A program made the position numbers and the translations under genes. 35,142 nucleotides of DNA, taken from NCBI RefSeq assembly GCF_022829515.1, contig NZ_JAKSYL010000288.1:1-35142 (forward strand), read 5' to 3'. Position 1 is the stretch's first letter; every line of letters starts with the position of its first letter. This document shows, one piece after another, positions 1-7,093 of this stretch. This DNA comes from Methylobacterium sp. J-048 (GTDB lineage: Bacteria; Pseudomonadota; Alphaproteobacteria; Rhizobiales; Beijerinckiaceae). Below the pieces are notes generated by a model that did not search any database, had not been told where the DNA came from, and saw only the letters and a list, made by a program, of their open reading frames with translations.

Positions 1-1142
1 CCCGCGGTCTGCCCGGCCTGGGCGACCGCGCCCCGGGCGAGGTCGGCGGAACCGTCGACCTGCCGACCAATCTCCTGGACCGAGGCCCCGAGTTCCTCGG
101 CCGCCACCGCCACCGTGCCGACATGGGCGGCGGCCTCCTGCGCGGCGCTCGCCACCGCGGCCGAGCGCTCGGCCGTGCGGGTCGCCGTGCTGGTCATCGT
201 CTCGGCATTGGCCCGGAGGTCGAGGGCCGCCTCCGTCACCGCGGCCAGCACGCCGCCGATCGCGGCCTCGAAGCCGTTGGCCATCTCCACGACGGCGCGC
301 CGCCTTTGAGCCTCGGCGCCGGCCCGGGCGAGCGCCGTCTCCTGTTCCAGCGCGTGGGTGTGGATGAGATTGTCCTTGAACACTTGCACCGCCGCCGCCA
401 TGGCGCCAATCTCGTCCCGGCGGCCGGTGCCAGGGATCGCCACGGTTGCGTCGCCCTCGGCCAGGCGCCCCATGGCCCCGGTCATGCGCTGGATCGGGCG
501 GGCGATGCCGAACAGGGCGAACAGCATCGCGGAGGCCGCGACCAGCAGCCCGACCGCGGTGGCGACCAGGGCGGTACGCTTGGCCGAGGCCGCGGTGTCG
601 GCGGTGGCCACGACGTTCGCGTCGGTCTGCGACCGGGCCAGCGCGATCGCCTCGGCGAGGCTGCCGACCGCCGCCTCGCTCTGGGCACCGGTCTCGGGAT
701 CGAGCACCAGCTTGAGGGCCCCGTTCGTGTCGCCGGCGATCATCAGCTCGACCACCTGGAGCTGGATGTTCTGGTAGGCGTTCCAGGCCCCGGTGAAGCG
801 CTCGTAGGTTTCCCGCTCCCGGGGCGTCGACAGGTGGTCCTGATAGGCTTGGCGCAATTCGGAGAGGGCGCCGAGGCCGTCGGTGAGCGCCGTCTGGTTC
901 TTGTCGAGGGTGGCGAAATCCGGCGATCCCACGACCAGCTTGTAGAGCTTCAGCCGCACGTCGCGCACCGCCATGCCGATGGCCTCGGCCTGGTTCTGGG
1001 CGGGCAGCCAGACCTGCGAGACCTCCTTGGCGTCCTGCTCGATCTCGGACAACCGGACGACGCTGACGACACCCTGGCCGGCGGCGGCGAGGGCGAGCAG
1101 GCCGATGGCGCCGCACAGGACCATCTTCAGGGAGAATCGCAT
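1..1142 (-). CDS. Methyl-accepting chemotaxis protein, 3' end cut by window edge
   Basis: Transmembrane chemoreceptor that passes ligand signals to CheA/CheW. The visible 380 residues begin MRFSLKMVL at 1142, with TM1 at about residues 7-27. A helical periplasmic sensor of the 4HB_MCP type follows at about 30-190, then TM2 at about 196-217 and a HAMP segment (IARPIQRMTGAM onwards). The alanine-rich coiled coil entering the signalling domain (AAEELGASVQEIGRQV) is typical of alphaproteobacterial receptors. The hairpin tip and C-terminus lie beyond base 1, so adaptation sites and any C-terminal pentapeptide cannot be judged. The ligand is unknown. No che or fla genes are adjacent on the visible side; the nearest motility-type gene is the FliN-like gene at 12535. 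Confidence 0.9.
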   Translation of the reverse strand, partial: MRFSLKMVLCGAIGLLALAAAGQGVVSVVRLSEIEQDAKEVSQVWLPAQNQAEAIGMAVRDVRLKLYKLVVGSPDFATLDKNQTALTDGLGALSELRQAYQDHLSTPRERETYERFTGAWNAYQNIQLQVVELMIAGDTNGALKLVLDPETGAQSEAAVGSLAEAIALARSQTDANVVATADTAASAKRTALVATAVGLLVAASAMLFALFGIARPIQRMTGAMGRLAEGDATVAIPGTGRRDEIGAMAAAVQVFKDNLIHTHALEQETALARAGAEAQRRRAVVEMANGFEAAIGGVLAAVTEAALDLRANAETMTSTATRTAERSAAVASAAQEAAAHVGTVAVAAEELGASVQEIGRQVDGSADLARGAVAQAGQTA

Positions 1143-1239
1143 CGGAGCTTCCGTCGTCGCGGGCGGGCCGCGGTTCCAGGCTCGATGATCTCCACGAGAT
1201 TTATTAACGCCTTATCTGCGCCTCGACAAACATTCGTGA

Positions 1240-2244
1240 CTAGAGCCACTTCTTCCAACGGAAAAAAACGTAGGGAAGGACCGCGGCGACGACCATCATG
1301 ACTACGGCCATCGGGTAGCCAAACGAGAGTTCTAGTTCAGGCATGGACTTAAAGTTCATGCCGTAGATCGAAGCAATCAGCGTCGGCGGCATGAATACGA
1401 CGGCCATGACCGAGAACAGCTTGATGATATTGTTCTGTTCCAGGTTGACTAAGCCGAGCGTCGCATCCAGCAGAAATTGAATTTTCGTGGAGAGGAAGGT
1501 CGCGTGCTCTTCCAGCGATTGAAGATCGCGCAGGGTCGAGCGGACATCCTCTCGTAGGTCGCGGGGCGCCTTGTTGGTCCGATAGGTCGCCGACAGCGAA
1601 AGCAGGATCCGCTCCATCGAGACCAAGCTCTCGCGCTGCTTCGAGATCAGGTCGCCCAGTCGTCCGAGCGCCCGCAACGTGTCCTGGAGGGCGGTGTTGC
1701 GCGCCGATGGGTCGGCCTGCACTTCGAAGATCTTGCCGGACAGGCGATCGATGCGCTCGCCCTGAAGCTGGAGCACGTCCGCCGCCCGGTCGATCACCGC
1801 CTCGATCAGCCCGGCCAGGATGGTCTCGCCGGAGAGCGCGGAGGTATTGCCGTTGCCCATCGTGCGGCCGGCGCGCTGCGTATACATCCGGAAGGCCTGC
1901 GGCTCCTCGTAGCGCACGGTGACGAGGCGGCTGCCCCGTAGAATGAAAGTGATGCCGGCGAGCCCCGGCTCCTCGGCATCGCTCACCTTCGAGAGCACGC
2001 GCCCGGTCATGTAGCGGGCGCCTTCTTCGACATAGAGCAGTTCCGACGGCTCGATGTCCTTCATCTCCTCGCGGGTCGGAACCTCGATGCCGGCGAAGGC
2101 CTCGACCTTGAGTTCCTCCTCGCGGCTCGGACGGATCAGGTCGAGCCAGACGGTGTCCTCGGGGATCGTGTCCTGAAGGTCGACGATTCGGCGCTCAAGC
2201 AGCGAGGATCCGGCGCCGGTTGCGGGCTGGTGGATGAAAATCAC
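1240..2244 (-). CDS. corA: CorA-family magnesium/divalent cation transporter
   Basis: Homopentameric inner-membrane channel for Mg2+ (possibly Co2+ or Ni2+). The protein has 334 residues, a usual CorA length. It has a long cytoplasmic N-terminal alpha/beta and helical domain (about 1-270), then TM1 (about 275-293) ending in the signature YGMNF, with GMN at residues 295-297. A short acidic periplasmic loop (MPELELSFGYP) and TM2 (about 309-327) follow, with a basic tail RWKKWL. The start is a GTG at 2244; no nearby ATG gives a better N-terminus. It appears to be a single-gene unit. The GMN motif and loop make the family certain; the cation preference is inferred. Confidence 0.95.
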   Translation of the reverse strand: MIFIHQPATGAGSSLLERRIVDLQDTIPEDTVWLDLIRPSREEELKVEAFAGIEVPTREEMKDIEPSELLYVEEGARYMTGRVLSKVSDAEEPGLAGITFILRGSRLVTVRYEEPQAFRMYTQRAGRTMGNGNTSALSGETILAGLIEAVIDRAADVLQLQGERIDRLSGKIFEVQADPSARNTALQDTLRALGRLGDLISKQRESLVSMERILLSLSATYRTNKAPRDLREDVRSTLRDLQSLEEHATFLSTKIQFLLDATLGLVNLEQNNIIKLFSVMAVVFMPPTLIASIYGMNFKSMPELELSFGYPMAVVMMVVAAVLPYVFFRWKKWL

Positions 2245-2408
2245 GAAGCGGTCTCGGGTGCGAAGCGGTCACAAGTCGGCGCTAGGTCCGGTCCGCATCC
2301 GGCACGGCGGCTCCAAGCGCAAGCTGTGCCGTGGGTGTGGCGTTGTTTTCTGACGCTTCCGTGACATCGCGGTCCGCTTCCACGGTTCCACCGGGCCCGC
2401 CTCGGCGT
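2245..2408. other. Intergenic region upstream of corA
   Basis: These 164 bases lie between the corA start and the end of the small secreted-protein gene. They must hold the corA promoter. I see no convincing -35/-10 pair, and nothing I can identify as the Mg2+-sensing leader RNA known in enterobacteria. Confidence 0.3.
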
Positions 2409-2681
2409 TCAGTCGCAGCCTTCGCAGACGCTGTTGTCGATCGTGTCGGTCAGCGCGCGCTCGCGTCGCTCCTCCCGGCGCGAGGGCACCTCGCCGGGGC
2501 CCAGCGACGTGCCCGGCGGCTTTGTCACGCCGAGCCGATTGGTGTTCGGCGCCGTGATCGTCGAGGTCGGCCCGCCGCCGGTGCCGGTCTGATCGGGCGC
2601 GCGGGGCTGCGCCCTCAGCGTCGAGGGCAGGGCGAGGCTTAGCGCGGCGAGGGCAAGCAGGCGGATCGATGCTGTGGTCAT
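2409..2681 (-). CDS. Small secreted hypothetical protein
   Basis: A 90-residue protein of unknown function. It starts MTTASIRLLALAALSLALP and has a clear Sec signal peptide that probably ends near LRAQP. The mature part is short, Pro/Gly/Thr-rich and probably disordered, with a charged patch (SRREERRERAL) and a C-terminal CEGCD that could bind metal or form a disulfide. The ATG at 2681 was chosen because a strong GGAGG lies just upstream. An in-frame ATG five codons earlier would place that motif inside the coding region. I do not recognise a family. The ribosome site and signal peptide argue that the gene is real. Confidence 0.6.
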   Translation of the reverse strand: MTTASIRLLALAALSLALPSTLRAQPRAPDQTGTGGGPTSTITAPNTNRLGVTKPPGTSLGPGEVPSRREERRERALTDTIDNSVCEGCD

Positions 2682-2762
2682 GACACCTCCAGTCATCTGG
2701 AGAACGTCAGATTCCCCAGCAAGTTGCAAGTCTCCGCGTTGCAAGCCTCCGCGTCGCGAGCC

Positions 2763-4001
2763 TTAGCGCCGGCGCGGGGCCTCCCGCCGGAACACGCCGA
2801 CCATCTCGACATGGTCCGAGTGCCGGAACTGGTCGACCGGCGTCACCGATTCGAGCCGGAAGCCGCCGGCCGTGAGCGTCGCCGCGTCCCGGGCGAAGGT
2901 GCCGGTATCGCAGGCGACGCCGATCACCACCGGCACCCGCGCGGCGGCGAGCTGGCGGGCCTGCGCCTCGGCGCCGGCCCGGGGCGGGTCGAACACGACC
3001 GCGTCGAGCCCATCGAGTTCCGTGGGCAGCAGCGGCCGGCGGAACAGATCCCGGCGCTCGGTGGTGATCTGGCGCAGGCCCGTGGCGGCCCGGGCCGACC
3101 GGTCGAGGCCAGCCAGCGCGGCCGCATCCGCCTCGACGGCGTGGACGGCGGCATTGCGCGCCATCGCCAGGGCGAGGGGGCCGCAGCCCGAGAACAGGTC
3201 GGCGACCCGCCGCGGGCGGCGTCCCAGGGCCGCGAGGGTGAGGTCGGTAAGCGTTGCCTGCCCGGCCGCGGTCGCCTGCAGGAAACCGCCGGGGGCCGGA
3301 TAGAGGCGGTTGTCGCCGTCCGTGACCGAGACGGGCTCGGCCTCCATCAGGCGTTCGCCGTGGAGCGACAGCCGGGCGAGGCCGAGTTCGCCCGCGATCC
3401 GCACCAGCGCGGAGGCGACGCCGCCGCTCACCGGCCCGTGGCCGCGCAGGTCGATGTCGAGGCCCCGGTCGGTGGCGGTCACGGCGACGTCCAGGGGCTT
3501 GCGGCCGTGGCCGAGCGGCGCCGCGAGGCGGCGCGCCACCGCGGGGGCCGGGTGCAGCGCCGGCACGGTGATCGGGCAATGGTCGATCGGCACCAGCGCA
3601 TGGCTGCGGGCCGCCATCAGCCCGGCTTCGCCCTGCCCGTCGATCTCCCGGACGTGCAGCGTGATGCGGCGGCGCCCGGCCCCGTGCGCGTCGATGGCGG
3701 CCTCCGGCTCGACATCGAGCCGGGCCTGCGACAGCGCCTGGGCGACGAGGCCGCGCTTCCAGGACAGCTCCGCCTCGGGCGCGAGGTGCTGCGTCCGGCA
3801 GCCGCCGCAGCGCATGTAGTAGGGGCAGAACGGCTCGACCCGGTCGGGCGAGGCCTGCTCGATGCCGAGCAGTTCCGCGCGCTTGCCCTCCCGGCGGATC
3901 GTCACCCGCTCCCCGGGCAGCGTGTAGGGGACGAGGATGCCGTCCTCCGCGATGCCGTCGCCGCGGGCGCCGAGCTCCCGGATCGTGACCGTCTCGCTCA
4001 T
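2763..4001 (-). CDS. Class I SAM-dependent RNA methyltransferase (RlmD/TrmA family, Fe-S)
   Basis: Probable 5-methyluridine methyltransferase acting on 23S rRNA. Of the 412 residues, 1-55 look like a TRAM RNA-binding domain. Three cysteines in FCPYYMRCGGC (C59, C65, C68) plus C142 in IDHCPI match the 4Fe-4S ligands of RumA/RlmD. The SAM-binding domain includes DLFSGCGPLALAMA and FDPPRAG. The catalytic cysteine is in GVACDTGTFARD, a variant of the usual SCNPxTLARD, and the base glutamate is in RHSDHVEM. The start overlaps the tlyA stop by four bases (ATGA), so the two are translationally coupled. The exact target (U747, U1939 or a tRNA) cannot be told from sequence alone. Confidence 0.9.
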   Translation of the reverse strand: MSETVTIRELGARGDGIAEDGILVPYTLPGERVTIRREGKRAELLGIEQASPDRVEPFCPYYMRCGGCRTQHLAPEAELSWKRGLVAQALSQARLDVEPEAAIDAHGAGRRRITLHVREIDGQGEAGLMAARSHALVPIDHCPITVPALHPAPAVARRLAAPLGHGRKPLDVAVTATDRGLDIDLRGHGPVSGGVASALVRIAGELGLARLSLHGERLMEAEPVSVTDGDNRLYPAPGGFLQATAAGQATLTDLTLAALGRRPRRVADLFSGCGPLALAMARNAAVHAVEADAAALAGLDRSARAATGLRQITTERRDLFRRPLLPTELDGLDAVVFDPPRAGAEAQARQLAAARVPVVIGVACDTGTFARDAATLTAGGFRLESVTPVDQFRHSDHVEMVGVFRREAPRRR

Positions 4002-4771
4002 GGTAGGTTTGCGCCGATCAAGAATTCGGAATTGCCGTCGCCACCCGGCACGGGCGAATCGATCAGGCCCAGGATCGTCGCCCCGAGTCCTTCCAGCACG
4101 AAGCGGACGGCCGCGCAGACCTCCGCGTGGACGGCCGGATCGCGGACGAGGCCGCCGCGCCCGACGCGCGCGCGCCCGGCCTCGAATTGCGGCTTGATCA
4201 GCGCGACGATCGCGGCCCCGGGTCCGAGCCGCGCCGGCAACGCCGGGAGCACCAGCCGCAGCCCGATGAAGCTCACGTCGACGCTGGCGAGTATGGGCCG
4301 CGGCACGAGCCGCGCCGGGTCGAGATTGCGGATGTCGGTGCCCTCCAGGCTGGTGACGCGGGGATTCCCGGCCAGCCTCGGATGGAGCTGCCCCCGGCCG
4401 ACATCGACCGCGTGGACATGGGCCGCGCCCCGGGCGAGCAGCACGTCGGTGAAGCCGCCGGTCGAGGCGCCGACATCGAGGCAGGCGAGACCTGCCGGAT
4501 CTAGCCGGAACGCGTCCAGCGCCGCGGCGAGCTTGAGGCCGCCCCGAGAGGCATAAGGATGTTCGGGGGTTGCCTCGACACGGGCGCCGGGCGGGATCGA
4601 TTCCGAGGCCCGCGCCAGAGGCCGACCATCGACGCGCACCAGCCCGGCCCGGATCGCGGCTTGCGCCCGCGCCCGACTCTCGAAATGGCCGTGCTCCACC
4701 AGGAACAGGTCCGCCCGCGATCCTGGTTTCGACGCGCGCACGCGCTCCGGTATGGGCCGGTCTCCGGTCAT
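3998..4771 (-). CDS. tlyA: TlyA-family rRNA 2'-O-methyltransferase
   Basis: Predicted SAM-dependent cytidine 2'-O-ribose methyltransferase of rRNA, historically annotated as hemolysin. From MTGDRPIPE at 4771 the protein has 257 residues, the usual length. An N-terminal S4 RNA-binding domain (RADLFLVEHG...RVDGRP) is followed by the linker YASRGGLKL. The FtsJ-like fold shows SAM motif I (LDVGASTGGFTD), motif IV (ASVDVSFIGL) and the lysine in ALIKPQFEAGR. An in-frame ATG at 4846 is also possible. A start at 4945 would run into the divergent sodC gene and is unlikely. It is first in an operon with the methyltransferase at 2763, so the pair looks dedicated to rRNA modification. Confidence 0.92.
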   Translation of the reverse strand: MTGDRPIPERVRASKPGSRADLFLVEHGHFESRARAQAAIRAGLVRVDGRPLARASESIPPGARVEATPEHPYASRGGLKLAAALDAFRLDPAGLACLDVGASTGGFTDVLLARGAAHVHAVDVGRGQLHPRLAGNPRVTSLEGTDIRNLDPARLVPRPILASVDVSFIGLRLVLPALPARLGPGAAIVALIKPQFEAGRARVGRGGLVRDPAVHAEVCAAVRFVLEGLGATILGLIDSPVPGGDGNSEFLIGANLP

Positions 4772-4881
4772 CAGGGCTTTACGGGCTTGCGGCAGGGATA
4801 CGGTGAAGGTTTCGGGGGCCGGCCCTGTCGGAGGGGCGGCCCGCATCCTACCTAGACCGGGCTTGAGAGGAGAGCCACCGT

Positions 4882-5427
4882 ATGACACGCATCCTGCCGC
4901 TGCTCGCGCTGCTGGGACCTTTCGCGGCGAGCGGCGCCCTCGCACAGGAACCCGCGAAGGAGCCGGCCGCCGCCAAGCCCGCCGAGACGTTCCAGGCGCC
5001 CGTCAAGAACGCCAAGGGCGACACGATCGGGACGATCGCGATCCGCGATGGGGCCAACAGCTTGGTGCTGCGCATCGCGATCCAGCCCGGCGGCCTCCCG
5101 CCCGGCTGGCACGGCCTGCATTTCCACGCGGTCGGCGATTGCTCGGATCCGAAATTCCTGAACTCGAAGGCCCATGTGAACCACGATCAGAGCAAGCATG
5201 GCCTGCTCAATCCGGATGGGCCCGACGAGGGCGACCTGCCGAACCTCTACGCGACCCAGGACGGATCGGCGAATGCCGAGGTGACCAGCGAGACGCCGCT
5301 CACCGGCGAAGGCGGCCTCAAGGACGGGGACGGCTCGGCCCTGATCATCCACGCCAACGAGGATGACCACACCTCCCAGCCGATCGGCGGCGCCGGCGAC
5401 CGGGTCGCCTGCGCGGTGATCAAGTAG
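4882..5427 (+). CDS. sodC: Periplasmic Cu/Zn superoxide dismutase
   Basis: Dismutates superoxide in the periplasm. The 181 residues begin with a signal peptide (MTRILPLLALLGPFAASGALA) and an AGGAGA-type ribosome site lies upstream. Copper ligands are visible: H80 and H82 (HFH), bridging H98, and H157 (IIHANEDDH). Zinc ligands H106 and D118 (GDLPNL) are also present. C87 and C177 would form the conserved disulfide, and R174 is the substrate-guiding arginine. The residue three before D118, normally a zinc histidine (HxGDLPN), is aspartate here (DEGDLPN). Either an aspartate or nearby H101 substitutes, or the zinc site is altered. The gene is divergent from tlyA and ends 6 bases before the converging thioesterase gene. 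Confidence 0.95.
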   Translation: MTRILPLLALLGPFAASGALAQEPAKEPAAAKPAETFQAPVKNAKGDTIGTIAIRDGANSLVLRIAIQPGGLPPGWHGLHFHAVGDCSDPKFLNSKAHVNHDQSKHGLLNPDGPDEGDLPNLYATQDGSANAEVTSETPLTGEGGLKDGDGSALIIHANEDDHTSQPIGGAGDRVACAVIK

Positions 5428-5433
5428 CGCCCG

Positions 5434-5895
5434 TCAGACCGCGGTCGGCGACGGCACCAGGGGTGGGATCGGGCGCGGGCGCCCGGCCTCGTCGATGGCC
5501 ACGAAGGTGAGGGTCGCCTGCGTCACCCGCTCGCGGACCTGGGTGCAGAACCGGCGCGCCCAGGCCTCGACCTCGATCTTCATCGAGGTCCGACCCACAT
5601 GCGAAACCCGGGTGTAGACGCACAGCACATCGCCGACCCGAACCGGGCGGATGAACGTCATCGCGTCGAGCGCGACGGTGACGACCCGGCCCTGGGCCCG
5701 GTCGACGCCCGCGATGCCGCCGGCCTGATCCATCTGCGTCAAAACCCAGCCGCCGAAGATGTCGCCGTTGGCGTTGGTGTCGGCCGGCATCGCGATGGTC
5801 CGGACCGTCAGATCCCCTCGCGGCAGGTCCGCCTCGGGCGGCGGCGCCCGCTCGCCCTCGACGTTCGCGCGTGCGACGTGCTGCATGCCGTCCAT
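5434..5895 (-). CDS. YciA-type acyl-CoA thioesterase (hotdog fold)
   Basis: Hydrolyses acyl-CoA to free acid and CoA in the cytoplasm. The 153-residue protein has a single hotdog domain. The signature MPADTNANGDIFGGWVLTQMDQ, split here between MPADTNANGD and IFGGWVLTQMDQ, carries the catalytic aspartate and helix start typical of YciA/BACH enzymes. FIRPVRVGDVL and EVEAWARR follow as core strands. The length is that of a single-domain YciA. The first ATG at 5895 was taken; an ATG three codons later is equally possible. The gene converges on sodC, with no visible terminator in the 6-base gap. The chain-length preference is unknown. Confidence 0.92.
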   Translation of the reverse strand: MDGMQHVARANVEGERAPPPEADLPRGDLTVRTIAMPADTNANGDIFGGWVLTQMDQAGGIAGVDRAQGRVVTVALDAMTFIRPVRVGDVLCVYTRVSHVGRTSMKIEVEAWARRFCTQVRERVTQATLTFVAIDEAGRPRPIPPLVPSPTAV

Positions 5896-5914
5896 CCGCC
5901 TGTCTCGCGCGCCG

Positions 5915-6052
5915 TCAGGGAAGGATGCCGGCGAGCTTCAGTGCCGCCGCCAGAAAGACGGCGACGGCGCCCAGGATGCATTCGAGCGGGATCGATTGCC
6001 AGAGATTCGGCGACGCGGCCGTCGGCTCGGCGCGCTGCGCGATATCGTTCAT
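5915..6052 (-). CDS. 45-residue single-pass membrane peptide
   Basis: A short gene starting MNDIAQRAEPTAASP. The N-terminal half is polar. One hydrophobic helix (residues about 24-44, CILGAVAVFLAAALKLAGIL) reaches almost to the C-terminus, so it would be an N-in or tail-anchored inner-membrane peptide. A good ribosome site, GGGAGGA, lies 7 bases before the ATG, and there is no other gene in this stretch. It ends 20 bases before the thioesterase start on the same strand and may be co-transcribed with it. The function is not recognised. Confidence 0.55.
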   Translation of the reverse strand: MNDIAQRAEPTAASPNLWQSIPLECILGAVAVFLAAALKLAGILP

Positions 6053-6148
6053 CGGGGTTCCTCCCGGGCAGGCCGATCTGTCGCCGGCACGTCCCGTTTC
6101 TGCACTATACGACATGGAGGTCGTCGGCGCACCCCGAATCGCGGCATG

Positions 6149-6182
6149 AAAAAGCCCGGCGGCTCTCAGGAGCTGCCGGGCT
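6149..6182 (-). terminator. Rho-independent terminator of the Tyr/Arg repeat gene
   Basis: On the minus strand the stem AGCCCGGC pairs with GCCGGGCT across a short loop and is followed by TTTTT. It sits 20 bases after the stop codon of the gene at 6202-6471. Confidence 0.85.
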
Positions 6183-6201
6183 GGTCGGGTTGATGATCGG
6201 C

Positions 6202-6330
6202 TTAGTAGTAGAACCGCCGACGGTAATACGGACGACGATAGAACGGGCGCGGGCCGTAATAGAACCGGCGACGGTAGTACGGGCGACGGTAGAACGGCCG
6301 CGGGCCGTAGAACCGACGGCGGTAGTAGTA
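6202..6330. repeat. Tandem coding repeat (Tyr/Arg units)
   Basis: A unit of about 50 bases, beginning near gggccgta(g/a)tagaaccg, occurs at least twice with few differences, plus a partial copy. The repeat keeps the reading frame and encodes the basic aromatic tail of the gene at 6202-6471. Confidence 0.7.
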
Positions 6331-6471
6331 CTGGGCCTTCTGGGCCACGACCGGCGCGGCGTCGGCCGGCAGGGCGATGCCCGGGCCGACCGGCGCAGCC
6401 GACGCGCCCTGCGGCGCAGCAGCCGCGAAGCCCAGCACCAGCAGGGCCGCGAGCAGGAATTTCCTCAGCAC
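6202..6471 (-). CDS. Secreted Tyr/Arg-rich tandem-repeat protein
   Basis: An 89-residue protein starting at a GTG (VLRKFLLAALLVLGFAAAA), with AAGGGAG 8 bases upstream. The signal peptide ends near ASA. The mature half starts with a Pro/Ala linker (PVGPGIALPADAAP). It ends in a tandem array of PRPFYRRPYYRRRFYYG-type units, about two full copies plus a partial one. The tail is almost only Tyr, Arg, Phe, Pro and Gly, hence highly basic and aromatic. Short proteins of this type recur in rhizobial and methylobacterial genomes without known function. Binding to polyanions or the cell envelope is only a guess. The gene has its own terminator, and an 11-bp dyad lies upstream. Confidence 0.7.
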   Translation of the reverse strand: MLRKFLLAALLVLGFAAAAPQGASAAPVGPGIALPADAAPVVAQKAQYYYRRRFYGPRPFYRRPYYRRRFYYGPRPFYRRPYYRRRFYY

Positions 6472-6548
6472 GGTCTCGACTCCCTTTGCGTGATTGCGTC
6501 TTCGACGACGAACCGCGCGAGGGACGAGAACCCTTAGGCGGTCCGAAC

Positions 6549-6584
6549 CGCTGCAACGCACGGGCGACGAGAAGCGTTGCAGCG
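6549..6584. promoter_or_regulatory. 11-bp inverted repeat upstream of the Tyr/Arg gene
   Basis: CGCTGCAACGC (6549-6559) and GCGTTGCAGCG (6574-6584) are perfect inverted repeats 14 bases apart. They lie 78 bases upstream of the GTG start at 6471. No U-tract follows on either strand, so a terminator is unlikely. It could be an operator for a dimeric regulator or a 5' leader hairpin. Confidence 0.55.
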
Positions 6585-6684
6585 TAACCGCTACGGAGAG
6601 TCGGACAGGGTTTATTTTTGACCGTCGCCACGGGGACAGGGTACGGCGCGTTCGGGCTTCGCTCGCGTAGATGTGGCCTTACGC

Positions 6685-6870
6685 TCAAGCGATCTTGGTG
6701 GTCATATCCTCGATGCGAGCTTCGGCGCTCTGACGGACCAACGCGATGCCGTGCTCGCAATCCTCGCGGCGGACATAGCCCTCGCCGGAATCCGCGATCA
6801 CCTCGCCGTTCCGCGCCCGCAGGCGCCAGCGCCACTCGCCCTTGCCGTCCCGGTAGAGTTCGAACCGCAT
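6685..6870 (-). CDS. DUF1508 (YegP-type) small protein
   Basis: A 61-residue protein, MRFELYRDGKGEWRWRLRAR onward, with the DUF1508 pattern of F-E-x-Y-x-D...W-R-W-R-L followed by NGEVIADSGEGY. YegP of Escherichia coli carries two such repeats; this is a single-repeat form with a short charged helical tail. GGGAG lies 8 bases before the ATG. The biochemical role of the family is unknown. It appears to be monocistronic. Confidence 0.85.
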   Translation of the reverse strand: MRFELYRDGKGEWRWRLRARNGEVIADSGEGYVRREDCEHGIALVRQSAEARIEDMTTKIA

Positions 6871-6914
6871 GGAGCACGCTCCCGTCTGACCTGTCGGTGA
6901 GATGGGATGCCCCG

Positions 6915-6956
6915 GGCAAAAAAGAAGCCGCCCCGGAAGTCTCCTCCCGGGGCGGC
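6915..6956 (-). terminator. Strong rho-independent terminator, minus strand
   Basis: Ten-bp arms GCCGCCCCGG and CCGGGGCGGC enclose a 10-base loop. On the minus strand they are followed by TTCTTTTTT. It lies between the helicase gene (ending at 7094) and the DUF1508 gene, so it would end helicase transcripts before the DUF1508 promoter. Confidence 0.8.
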
Positions 6957-6967
6957 GAAAGAATCCT

Positions 6968-7086
6968 GGTTTCAAAAGGTCCGTGACCTTTTGCGGGTCC
7001 AGGGCAGAGCCCTGGTGTCGGGCTTTGCCCAATGCATCGGGGGCACTGCCCCCGAACCCCGCCAAAGGGCTCAGCCCTTTGGGAAC
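6968..7086. repeat. Multi-hairpin intergenic repeat, copy 1
   Basis: Four consecutive short palindromes lie in about 115 bases: AAAAGGT/ACCTTTT (6974-6992), CCAGGGC/GCCCTGG (6999-7015), TCGGGGGC/GCCCCCGA (7037-7055) and CCAAAGGGC/GCCCTTTGG (7062-7082). The ends are inverted versions of one another (a ttt-gcgggtc block on one side, a gaccccgccaaa-like block on the other). A shorter relative lies at 19366-19416. It looks like a dispersed extragenic palindromic element. Confidence 0.7.
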
Positions 7087-7093
7087 CCCGTCT

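Noticed and set aside
123..1301. A 392-codon plus-strand frame
   Set aside because: It is the mirror of the chemoreceptor gene, whose TM, HAMP and coiled-coil segments are clear on the other strand.
2763..3579. Second minus-strand frame inside the methyltransferase gene (Arg/Pro/Gly-rich)
   Set aside because: It is the frame-shifted reading of the conserved methyltransferase, with no motifs.
6968..7086. Considered as a CRISPR-like array because of regularly spaced palindromes
   Set aside because: The palindromes differ in sequence and there are no constant direct repeats with unique spacers.
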